From: Rhodanobacter sp.
GTDB taxonomy: Bacteria; Pseudomonadota; Gammaproteobacteria; Xanthomonadales; Rhodanobacteraceae
NCBI GenBank assembly: GCA_004298045.1
Contig: SCRM01000006.1
Span: 18,613 to 82,612, forward strand
DNA: 64,000 bases
Reading direction: 5' to 3'
Part shown: positions 10,795 to 18,800 of the stretch, in pieces
How the letters are laid out: each line of letters begins with the position of its first letter
Position numbering within the stretch: the stretch's first letter is position 1
Program-made: the position numbers and the translations under genes
The notes under the pieces: generated by a model
Seen by the model: the letters and a program-made list of their open reading frames with translations, nothing else
Databases searched by the model: none
What the model was told of the DNA's origin: nothing

Positions 10795-10807
10795 CCGTCG
10801 ACGTGAT

Positions 10808-11362
10808 TCAAAAGGCCTGTTGACGGGCGTCTGCCACTTTGCGTCGGTGATGACGAAACACGAGACGGCTGATTGCGTCACCCAACGCGTCACCCTGCGT
10901 CACGAATGACACAAACACACGACCGTCACCCAAGTCGCGCACCGGCTGACCGGGCAATTCCAGCGACAGGCTCGGGCAAGCGTCAAACCGCAGGCGCAAC
11001 AACAGGCCATCGGCAGCCGGCACCAGCGCCTGCGGCACGACCGCACCCACTTCGTTGAACCGCACGTTGCACCGTGGCGGCAACGTGGCAACGGGTGCCA
11101 GCAGCTGGTTGACGATAGCCACCAGTGCGGTGAGCTTGGCGTCCATGCGCCGCATTTCCTGCGTCAGCGGGTCGTCGTCGTCGCCCGTATCGACACGGCG
11201 CTCCTCCAGCGTCGCCAGCGTGGTCAGCACGGTGGCGTTGCGGTCGACGAGTTGTTGCAGGCGCTCCGGCGTAGGCGGCCACGGCAGTGGCTCGGCATCG
11301 GCATGCAGCGATTCGTCGCTGGAAAGGCGCTGCTCGAACGCATCCCACGTATCGGTATTCAT
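10808..11362 (-). CDS. Atypical PilZ-domain protein of the flagellar cluster
   Basis: The 184-aa protein resembles the PilZ-like protein encoded between fliS and fleQ in Xanthomonas. Residues 1–85 are a helical, acidic region; residues 90–180 look like a PilZ beta-barrel (CNVRFNEVGAVVPQAL, then LRLRFDACPSLSLELPGQPV, then RVFVSFV). The c-di-GMP contact motifs are degenerate: FNEVG stands where (D/N)xSxxG is expected, and no RxxxR lies at the usual distance. It may bind c-di-GMP weakly or not at all. The ATG at 11362 follows a GGAG site; a start 14 codons upstream lacks one. Confidence 0.7.
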   Translation of the reverse strand: MNTDTWDAFEQRLSSDESLHADAEPLPWPPTPERLQQLVDRNATVLTTLATLEERRVDTGDDDDPLTQEMRRMDAKLTALVAIVNQLLAPVATLPPRCNVRFNEVGAVVPQALVPAADGLLLRLRFDACPSLSLELPGQPVRDLGDGRVFVSFVTQGDALGDAISRLVFRHHRRKVADARQQAF

Positions 11363-11557
11363 TGCCACTCCGGCGTCAAAGCTGGTGGCGTGGATGGTTG
11401 CCACCCCGGTCGAGCGCGGTCAAGCGGGGGAACGCCGGGGTCCGGCAGGCCGGGATCGGGGTACGAAACTCGGGATTTGGCAAAGCCGCTTCCGGCAAGC
11501 AACGCAGCCACTGGGGTATCGGGCTTCGGCTGACAGGTGCTCGCCGCAAGGCAGCGC

Positions 11558-11926
11558 TCAATCCAGCTCGTCGCGGATGGCCTCGAAGCCTTGGGTGACG
11601 CCGTCGATCAGGCCGACGTTGTTGTGCAGGCTGGCTTGTTGCAGGTCGCGCCGCGCATCATCACAAAGCGGCGCCAAGCGTGGTGCCAAGGCTGGCGCAC
11701 CGCCGGCATCCAGGTGCGCGCGCAAGCGCCCGGCAAGGTGAATGCACCGCGCAATGGCTTCGCCCTTGGCGGCCAGCTGGCCACGCATGGTGTGCGCGCG
11801 CGCTTGCGCCAGTTGTTCCAGCAGGGCATCCAGCAGCTCGGTGGCGGTTGCCGTCGGAGCCGCGGACGCGGCCCCGCGCACCGCCGCGGGGTGCGCTTTC
11901 GTGTCGGTGCCGTCGCCATAGCTCAT
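11558..11926 (-). CDS. FliS-like small helical protein
   Basis: The 122-aa protein lies between fliT and pilZ. After about 30 Ala/Thr-rich residues it becomes a predicted four-helix bundle whose spacing mirrors FliS: ELLDALLEQLAQARAHTMRG, then AKGEAIARCIHLAGRLRAHL, then DDARRDLQQASLHNN, then GFEAIRDELD. The true fliS lies two genes upstream, so this may be a diverged paralogue and a second export chaperone. I do not recognise a named family. The start is uncertain: the ATG at 11926 has no clear ribosome site. Confidence 0.6.
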   Translation of the reverse strand: MSYGDGTDTKAHPAAVRGAASAAPTATATELLDALLEQLAQARAHTMRGQLAAKGEAIARCIHLAGRLRAHLDAGGAPALAPRLAPLCDDARRDLQQASLHNNVGLIDGVTQGFEAIRDELD

Positions 11927-11970
11927 GGTCGTCTGGTTACTATCAATCGCTACCGCAAACTGTGATGCGT

Positions 11971-12267
11971 TTAACGCGCCAGATTGACGTAGGCGTTCAC
12001 TGCCTGCCGCGCATGCACCTGCCGGCTGAGCGCATTGGCCACTTCGGCGCGCGCACTTGCGGCCAACGCCAACATCTCCTGGTTGCACGCAAGCAGCTGC
12101 GTAAGCAGGTCGCGGCTGCGTGCATCGCGCGGGTGCTCGGCGCGCAGCAAGGGTTGGCGCTCCACCTCCATTTTCGGCAGGCTATCCCACTGGCCGTCAC
12201 GGGCCAGGGCCAACATGCTGTGGCTCACTTCCAGCGCACGTTCAAGCCCGGCATGCATATCGGTCAC
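11971..12267 (-). CDS. fliT: FliT-like flagellar chaperone
   Basis: FliT is the export chaperone of the cap protein FliD. The product (98 aa from GTG at 12267, 95 aa from ATG at 12258) is all alpha-helical, of FliT size, and lies directly after fliS as in many flagellar clusters; the GTGA overlaps the fliS stop. Recognisable FliT-like features are the helix ALEVSHSMLALARDGQWDSL and the C-terminal helix. Sequence conservation is weak, so the name rests partly on position. Confidence 0.72.
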   Translation of the reverse strand: MTDMHAGLERALEVSHSMLALARDGQWDSLPKMEVERQPLLRAEHPRDARSRDLLTQLLACNQEMLALAASARAEVANALSRQVHARQAVNAYVNLAR

Positions 12268-12686
12268 ACCGCGCCCCGGCTGCGGCCGGCCAGGTAGTTG
12301 TCGCGAATGCCGCGCCAGCCGTCGCGCACCTCGCCCAACAGATCGACGCATTCGGCCAGCGCGCGCTCGTTGTCGTTCAACTGCGCAAACAGCAGCCGAC
12401 GGTTGATGTAGTCGTACAGCGCATCCAGCCGCTCGGCGAGCGCGCCGCCCGCTTTCATGTCGAGGCTGGCACGCAGCTCGCCAATAATGGCAATGGCCTT
12501 GCCGATCGCCGCACCCTTGGCGGTCACATCGCCGCTGCGCACATGGTTGCGCGCCTGCCCAATGCGCTCGATGGCGCCGTCGTACAGCATGCCGATCAAT
12601 TGGTGCGGGTCAGCGTTTTCGACCCGCCCGACCGCGCGGGTTTGTTGATACAGCGCGCTGGCGCTGCGCATGTAGCCGTTGGTCAT
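12264..12686 (-). CDS. fliS: FliS flagellin export chaperone
   Basis: FliS (140 aa) binds the disordered C-terminus of flagellin in the cytoplasm and keeps it from polymerising before export. The family signatures are present: YQQTRAVGRVENADPHQLIGMLYDGAIERI near the N-terminus (shown here as the region around residues 13–42), then LRASLDMKAGGALAERLDALYDYI-type helices. Start ATG at 12686 with GGAG ribosome site, 12 nt after fliD. Confidence 0.95.
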   Translation of the reverse strand: MTNGYMRSASALYQQTRAVGRVENADPHQLIGMLYDGAIERIGQARNHVRSGDVTAKGAAIGKAIAIIGELRASLDMKAGGALAERLDALYDYINRRLLFAQLNDNERALAECVDLLGEVRDGWRGIRDNYLAGRSRGAV

Positions 12687-12698
12687 GCCCGGTCTCCG

Positions 12699-14123
12699 TT
12701 ACTTGCCGCCGGTATAGGTGTTTTCCAGCGCCTTCAGCGAGCTGCTGAGATAGCTGCTGGTGTTGTTCAGCGAGCTCATCAAGGTGTCCAGCGCGGTGTA
12801 CTGCTGGCGCAACTGGGTTGCGTAGACATTCATGCGCGCGGTGAGCGCCGCCGATTCCTGGCTCAGGTTGCTGAGCTGGCTCTGGATACCGGCAGTGCGC
12901 GAGGCGATGACGCCGTTGCTGGCGGTGAACCCGTTCAGCATGCTGTTGAGGCGGGTGGCGTAGCCATTGGTACCGGCAAACAGGTCCTGCACCGCACCCG
13001 GGTTACTCTGCAGCGCGCTGTTCAGCGTGCTGCTGTTAAGGGCCAGCGTGCCATCGGCGTTGCGCGTGATGCCCAGCGCCGCCAGCGAGCCGATGCTGTT
13101 ACCCGCCACGCTGCCGCTCAGCACGCCGTTGATCTGGCGCCGCACCGACATCAGGGTGGCGTCACCCAGCAGCACCCCGGCCTGCTTGGCGTTCGGGTCG
13201 TAGCTGCTCAGCGTCCCGACCGTGGAAATGTAGCTGTTGTAGGCGCTGATGAAGTTGTTCACCGCGCCAGTCACCGTGCCGGTGTCCTGGCTCACGGTGA
13301 GCGTGGTGGACCCCGTCTTGGCCAGGTTGAGGGTGACTCCGTTCAGTACGCCGCTCACCGAGTTGCTGGCGCTGGTGGCCGCAATACCGTTGATGCTCAG
13401 GCTGGCGTCGCTGGCCTCGTTGGATCCTGCCGTGTTCAGCGTCGTGGCCAGCGAGGAGAGCCCCGAGCTGCTGCCCGAACCGGCGCTTACGGTGAAGGCG
13501 TTGGCCACCCCGGTCTTGGTCGAGGTCAGCAGCAGCTGGGAGCCACTGCTGCCGTTGATCACGGTGGCCTGCACGCCGGGATTGCTGCTGGACTGGTTGA
13601 TCGAGCTGGCGATGGCACTGAGCGTGTCGGTGGACGAAACCGTAATGTTCATCGACTGGCCGCCGATGCTCACCGTCAAAGTTCCGGCACCCACCGCCGC
13701 GCTCGATGCGTAAGCGCCGCTGGTGCGCGACTGTGCGGTGGCGAGGCGGCTCACCACCAGGTTGTAGGTGCCCGGCTGCGCGTTGGGCAGCGTGCTGGCC
13801 GTGCCCAGCGTGGGGTCACCCAGCGCGGCCGTGAAACTGGTGTAAGTGAGGTTGCTGCCCAGCGTGCCCAGTGTGCCCTGCAGCGAGCTGAGCGCACTGC
13901 CCAGCGCGGTGAGCCCGGCCTCCTGCGCCTGCAGCTGGGTGGTCTGGTAGCTGATCTGCTGCGCCGGACCCGCCTGCTGGGCGTTGACCAGCGCGGTGAT
14001 GATGGCACTGACATTCAGCCCCGAGCCGATGCCCGCCGAGCTGAGCAGGCCGCTGCCCATACTGCCGGTGGTTGCCGCGGAGGAAGGGGGCGTGGTGGTG
14101 CCGACGCCGGAAATGGAAGTCAT
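12699..14123 (-). CDS. fliD: FliD filament cap protein
   Basis: FliD caps the growing filament and folds incoming flagellin. The 474-aa product has the typical N-terminal IGSGLNVSAIITALVNAQQ coiled coil with export signal, a Ser/Thr/Ala-rich variable middle with IN-type repeats, and the C-terminal coiled coil QLRQQYTALDTLMSSLNNTS. The ATG at 14123 follows GGAG; a longer frame upstream lacks a ribosome site. A sigma-54 site is 53 nt upstream. Confidence 0.96.
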   Translation of the reverse strand: MTSISGVGTTTPPSSAATTGSMGSGLLSSAGIGSGLNVSAIITALVNAQQAGPAQQISYQTTQLQAQEAGLTALGSALSSLQGTLGTLGSNLTYTSFTAALGDPTLGTASTLPNAQPGTYNLVVSRLATAQSRTSGAYASSAAVGAGTLTVSIGGQSMNITVSSTDTLSAIASSINQSSSNPGVQATVINGSSGSQLLLTSTKTGVANAFTVSAGSGSSSGLSSLATTLNTAGSNEASDASLSINGIAATSASNSVSGVLNGVTLNLAKTGSTTLTVSQDTGTVTGAVNNFISAYNSYISTVGTLSSYDPNAKQAGVLLGDATLMSVRRQINGVLSGSVAGNSIGSLAALGITRNADGTLALNSSTLNSALQSNPGAVQDLFAGTNGYATRLNSMLNGFTASNGVIASRTAGIQSQLSNLSQESAALTARMNVYATQLRQQYTALDTLMSSLNNTSSYLSSSLKALENTYTGGK

Positions 14124-14175
14124 GGACTGCTCCTTCGGTGACTCGATCCCCAGCGACGGGGATCCAAGAGTCACA

Positions 14176-14191
14176 GGCAAAACTCACGCCA
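14176..14191 (-). promoter_or_regulatory. Sigma-54 promoter of fliD
   Basis: The minus-strand sequence TGGCGTGAGTTTTGCC fits TGGCAYR-N4-TTGCW except A to G at position 5 and the final base. It lies between the fliC hairpins and fliD, giving fliD-fliS-fliT their own promoter. Confidence 0.7.
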
Positions 14192-14223
14192 ACAGCATGG
14201 GCTTTGCCTGAAACCCTCGCAGC

Positions 14224-14300
14224 GATGGCGGCCCCACCCGGGAGCCGCCATCCGACTGGGGGGACCGTTCGCGGCACGGGCAGCCCGCGAACGATTCCCC
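14224..14300 (-). terminator. Two tandem hairpins after fliC
   Basis: Directly downstream of the fliC stop are two strong inverted repeats. The first (14260–14300) pairs CGTTCGCGG with CCGCGAACG and extends through GGGGA/TCCCC. The second (14224–14252) pairs GATGGCGGC with GCCGCCATC. Neither has a T-run, so they may act as a terminator with Rho or as a 3' stabiliser of the abundant flagellin mRNA. Confidence 0.55.
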
Positions 14301-14308
14301 GGCCGCCG

Positions 14309-15499
14309 TCACTGCAACAGCTTCAGCGCCATCTGCGGGTTGGCATTGGCCTGGGCCAGCACCGAGATGCCCGCCTGCTGCAGCACGTTCGCCTTGCTCA
14401 GCGCCGCCGTCTCGGCCGCGAAGTTCGCGTCCTGGATGGTGGATCGTGCAGCCTGCAGGTTGGTGCTTTGCGCCGCCACCGTGGCGATGGTGGACTGGAA
14501 GCGGTTCTGCACTGCGCCCAGTTGGGCGGCGAAATCGGCCACCGACTTCAGGGCCACGTCGACCTGGGAGATCAGCGCGTTGGAGCTGTTGACGCTCAGT
14601 ACATTGCCGGTGGCCAGCGAGCCCGCCGTGGCGATGCTGCCCGAGGCGTCGGTGGCCGTGGTGGAACCGTTCACGTAGGCACCGCTGGTGATCGCGCCCG
14701 AGGTCACTGCACCACTCGCGGCCGCGCCGGAATCGGCCACCGTGAAGCTGCCGTTGGCAAACAGGCTGACGCCGCCCTTGCCGTCGACCGCCGCGCTGAC
14801 GCCGGTGACGCCTGCCGCATTGATCGCGTCGGCCAGGTCCTGCACGCTGCTGGCCGTGCCGGAAAGCGTGACCGCGGTGCCATCGGTGCCAGTGACCTGG
14901 ATCTTGCTCAGGTCCATCGTCTGGGCATTGCCGCTGGCGTCGACGAACGCACCGCTCAGGTTGCCGGTTTCCATCTGGGCAATCTGGCCCATCGCCGAGG
15001 CCTTCACGCTCGTGCCCAGACTCACGCTGATGGTCTGGCCCACGTCGGCGCCGACCTGGAAGCTCTTGGTGCCCAGCGAACCGTCCAGCACCTTGGAGCC
15101 GTTGAACGTGGTCTGGTTGGCGATGCGGGTGATTTCTGCCAGGCGCTGCTGCACTTCCTGGTCGATCGAGGAACGGTCGCCGGCAGTGTAGGTGCCGTTG
15201 GCGGACTGCACGGCCAGGTCGCGGATCGCCTGCAGGTTGGCGGTGACCTGATCCAGCGCGCTGCCGGCGGTCTGCGCCAGGTTGATCGCGTCCGAGGCGT
15301 TGGCGCTGGCCTGGGCCAGGCCACCGACCTGGGTGGTGTAGCGCTGCGCAATCGCGAAGCCCGCGGCATTGTCGGCGGCGCTGTTGATCTGCAGGCCCGA
15401 GGACAGGCGCATGGTGGCGGTAGCCAGCGCGCTCTGCGATTTGGACAAGTTGTTCTGCGCGTTCAGCGAGGACACGTTGGTGTTGATGACCAGTGACAT
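14309..15499 (-). CDS. fliC: Flagellin
   Basis: This is the only flagellin gene in the window (396 aa). The conserved ends that form the D0/D1 polymerisation core are clear: MSLVINTNVSSLNAQNNL at the start and AQANANPQMALKLLQ at the end; the middle (about 180–280) is the Ser/Thr/Ala-rich variable surface region, a likely place for O-glycosylation by the neighbouring transferase. The ATG is preceded by AGGAGA. The promoter is probably sigma-28 (15587–15613). Confidence 0.98.
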   Translation of the reverse strand: MSLVINTNVSSLNAQNNLSKSQSALATATMRLSSGLQINSAADNAAGFAIAQRYTTQVGGLAQASANASDAINLAQTAGSALDQVTANLQAIRDLAVQSANGTYTAGDRSSIDQEVQQRLAEITRIANQTTFNGSKVLDGSLGTKSFQVGADVGQTISVSLGTSVKASAMGQIAQMETGNLSGAFVDASGNAQTMDLSKIQVTGTDGTAVTLSGTASSVQDLADAINAAGVTGVSAAVDGKGGVSLFANGSFTVADSGAAASGAVTSGAITSGAYVNGSTTATDASGSIATAGSLATGNVLSVNSSNALISQVDVALKSVADFAAQLGAVQNRFQSTIATVAAQSTNLQAARSTIQDANFAAETAALSKANVLQQAGISVLAQANANPQMALKLLQ

Positions 15500-15586
15500 G
15501 GAATGTCTCCTAATTGCAGTCTTGAAGCTGTCGGATACCTTCTCCGGCGGGGCTCCTGGACCGGAGTGCCAACCGCCTCAGGGGAT

Positions 15587-15613
15587 GTTTCGGCGGTGGT
15601 ACCGGCTTCTTGA
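15587..15613 (-). promoter_or_regulatory. Sigma-28 (FliA) promoter of fliC
   Basis: On the minus strand TCAAGAAG, 11 nt, then GCCGAAAC resembles the FliA consensus TAAAGTTT-N11-GCCGATAA (GCCGA core intact, 6 of 8 in the -10). The same TCAAG half recurs at cheV. The predicted leader is about 80 nt. A TGGCACT at 15565–15571 looks like half a sigma-54 site but has no -12 element. Confidence 0.6.
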
Positions 15614-15753
15614 ATCACCCCAGCAAAACCCTTCGCGTTGGCACGGGATGTGCGCATGACCACGCGCACGGCCGGCACCGATGAGCTGCCGGGTGGATGG
15701 CGGCGGCCGGTACCCGCCCGGCCGCGAGGCAGTCTCCGTGTCTATTTGCCGAT

Positions 15754-15769
15754 TGGCATCAACCTTGCT
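15754..15769 (+). promoter_or_regulatory. Sigma-54 promoter of the glycosyltransferase gene
   Basis: TGGCATCAACCTTGCT matches TGGCAYR-N4-TTGCW except C for R at position 7, on the plus strand. It faces away from fliC and puts the glycosylation genes in the same sigma-54/FleQ class as hook and cap genes. Predicted leader about 70 nt. Confidence 0.78.
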
Positions 15770-15853
15770 GTGTGACTGGCGACCATCCCGTTCCGTCGAA
15801 AAGTCGGCGAGGCCGTTTTTTCAACATCCACCCAGCGCACTAGGGACCCGTTG

Positions 15854-18800
15854 ATGTCCGAAATAGAGGAACGCCTCGCGCAAAACCACGTCGAATTCCA
15901 GCGGCTGCTCGACCGCATGGAAAAGGCGGCCGACGGCGGTGATCCGGATGCCGCCATCGAATTCGCCCGAACCGCGGCGACGATCGCCTGGTTGCGGGGC
16001 TGCGGCATTTTCGCCTCGCCACGACTGGAGGCCTTGCTGGCACGCGTGGGCCACATGCTGCCGCAAGCGGAGCCGCCCGCTCGACGGCCGTCCGCGCGCC
16101 GCCGGGTGCTCACCGTCATGAGCACCGCCTATGCCGTCGGCGGCCATACGCGACTGGCCTGCCGCTGGATGGCCCTGGACACCGATTCCAGCCACACCCT
16201 CGTCGTCACTCGGCAGGACGGCGTTCCGCTTCCGCACGCAATCGAGGAACTGGCGGGGAACGGAACCATCAGTCTGGAGACGCTGCACGGCAGGACGCCC
16301 ATGGAGCGTGCCGGTAGTTTGCGGCGGTTATTGGCCAACGCCGACCTCGGAGTGCTGCACATCCATCCGAACGACCCGCTGGCGGTAGTGGCGCTTGCCG
16401 GCATGGAATCGCCGCCGCCCGTGCTGTTCGAGGATCACGCCAGCCATGTCTTCTGGCTGGGCGCGAGCGTAAGCAACCTGATCGTCTCGCTGTGCGAAAG
16501 CGCGGCGCGGGTCACCGCGGCGCGGCGCGGGGTACCGCGGCCGCATATCGGCTGGGCGCCCATTCCCCTCGATCTCGCCACCCTGGATCGGGCGCCAGAC
16601 CTCGACTTGCGCACCCGGTACGGCATCCCGCCGAATGCACCACTGCTGATGTCTTGCGGTTCGGCCTACAAGTTCGCGCCGATCGACGACGTTTCGATCG
16701 CGGCCCTGCTGTCGCCGCTGCTTGCCGAACGCCCCGACGTGCATGTCCTGCTGGTCGGTCCCGCGTCCGACCCGATCGGGACCAGCCTTGCGGCGGACCA
16801 TCCGGACCGCGTCCACCTGGCGGGCAATATCGCCCGGCAGGACGAGCTGCAGGCCGCCTACGCGGCATGTGACGTTTACCTCGATGCCGTACCGTTCCCG
16901 TCGAACACCGCGTTGTGCGAGGCGGCGGCACTCGGCAAGCCGGTGCTTAAGTTCGCCCCACAGGCGTGGACCGATTGCGGTTTCACCATCGACCTGGATG
17001 CCATCCCGCCGCCGCTCTACGTCTCGCGTGATCCCGTCGACTACCGGCAAAAGCTGCTTGCGCTGATCGACTCGCCGGCACTGCGCGCCCGGCGCGGCCG
17101 GTTGGTGCGCGACATGTTGCGGCTGTGCCACAGCGACGCGCTGTTCCAGAGCCAAATCGAGGCGCTTTACCGGCGGGTCGCGGAGCTGCCGCGCATCGAA
17201 CCCGACGCGGCTGCGGCGGCGTATCGGGTGGAGCTGCTCGACACCCTGCTTGGCAAGCTTGCCGACAACCTGACCATCGCCTCGCAATCGGCGGCCGGCC
17301 AGGCGGGAATCGCGTTCCAGCCCATCTCGCCGGAGGAGCAGTACCGGCGCTGGCGCGTTCCGCAGCGACTGGACGCCAAGCGTGCCGCACTGGCGCGCCG
17401 CCGCATCGCCGGGGCAACCGGCTTCCACGTACTGGTCGCCGATGCCGGCGGGGATGCCGGGCACCTGGCGCGCACATTGCAGTCGCTGGACCGGCAATCA
17501 TTTCCAGCCAGCAGGGTGACCGTGCTGGGCGCCGCAGGGCTGGCCGTACCCGACGGCGTCACGCTGCATCCGGTGGTGGAAAGCCGGATTTCCGCCTTCA
17601 ACACGATTGCCGCAGCAAGCCGGGCGGACTGGCTGATCCTGCTGGACGCCGGCGACGTACTGGACGATGACGCGCTGCTGTTGCTGGCCGACAAGGCCCT
17701 GGCACATCCCGGCATGGCCTGCTGCTACACCGACGAGGACACTTGGCTGGATGAACGCCCGGCGGTGCCCATCTTCAAGCCGGACGTGAATCTGGATCTG
17801 TTGCGCAGTTACCCCTACACGGGGCACATGCTGGCCATGCACCGTGAACGCCTGCTTGCCGCGGGCGGCCTGCAGGAGCAGGCCGGGGCGATGGCCGTCT
17901 ACGACCACCTGTTCCGCTGCATCGAGCAGTTCGGACTGGACAGCGTCGGCCATCTCGCCGAACCCGTCCTGCACTCAGCCGTCGCGTTTGGGGCGTGGCT
18001 GGCCGCGCCTGCCACCAGCACTCTGGGCAGACAGGCCCTGGCCGCCCACCTCGGGCGCCTTGGTATCGCCCACGAGATCCAACCGGGCGTGCTCGCCGGC
18101 TCCCATCGCATCACCTACCTGCACCAGTGCCAGCCGCCGGTCTCGATCATCATCCCCACCCGCGACCAGTTGCCGATGCTCAACGGCCTGATCGACAGCT
18201 TGCTGGCCAAGACCAGCTACCGGAACTACGAACTGCTGATCGTGGACAACGACAGCCAGGACCCGGCCGCCTGCGCCTACCTCGACGGCATCGAGCGGCT
18301 CGCCAACCCGCAACTGCGCGTGCTGCGCTGGCCGCATCCGTTCAACTACTCCGCGATCAACAACTTCGCCGCCGCGCAGGCGCGCGGCGAATACCTGATC
18401 CTGCTCAACAACGATACCGCGGTGCTGCACGCGGACTGGATCGAGGCGCTGCTCAACCACGCGCAGCGGCCCGAGGTGGGCATCGTCGGCGCCAAGCTGC
18501 ACTACCCCGACGGGCGCATCCAGCATGCCGGCGTCGTGCTCGGCCTGCGCGGGCCGGCCGACCATCCCTTCATCGGCGAGCCGCTGGACGCGCCCGGCTA
18601 CATGCACCGCCTGCAGGTGGACCAGAACTACACCGCGGTCACCGCTGCCTGCCTGATGATCCGCAAGTCGGTGTACGCGGAAGTGGGCGGACTGGACGAG
18701 CAGGACTTCAAGGTCTCCTACAACGACGTCGACCTCTGCCTGAAGGTGAACCGGGCCGGCTACCTCACGGTGTGGACACCCTACGCCCGCCTGATGCACG

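Larger units (their letters stand above)
10451..10807. other. 357-bp fleQ leader/upstream region
   Basis: No gene was found between pilZ and fleQ. The stretch holds a CRP/Clp-like site and an overlapping inverted repeat near its upstream end. I see no convincing sigma-54 site (a lone TGGCACG half at 10725–10731 lacks a -12 element). A run of A residues (minus strand gatcgtaaaaaagctt) about 230 nt upstream of fleQ may be part of a sigma-70 promoter, but the boxes are weak. Confidence 0.6.

Noticed and set aside
15565..15572. TTGGCACT as a sigma-54 site for fliC
   Set aside because: The -12 element is missing at the required distance; a sigma-28-like pair fits better.
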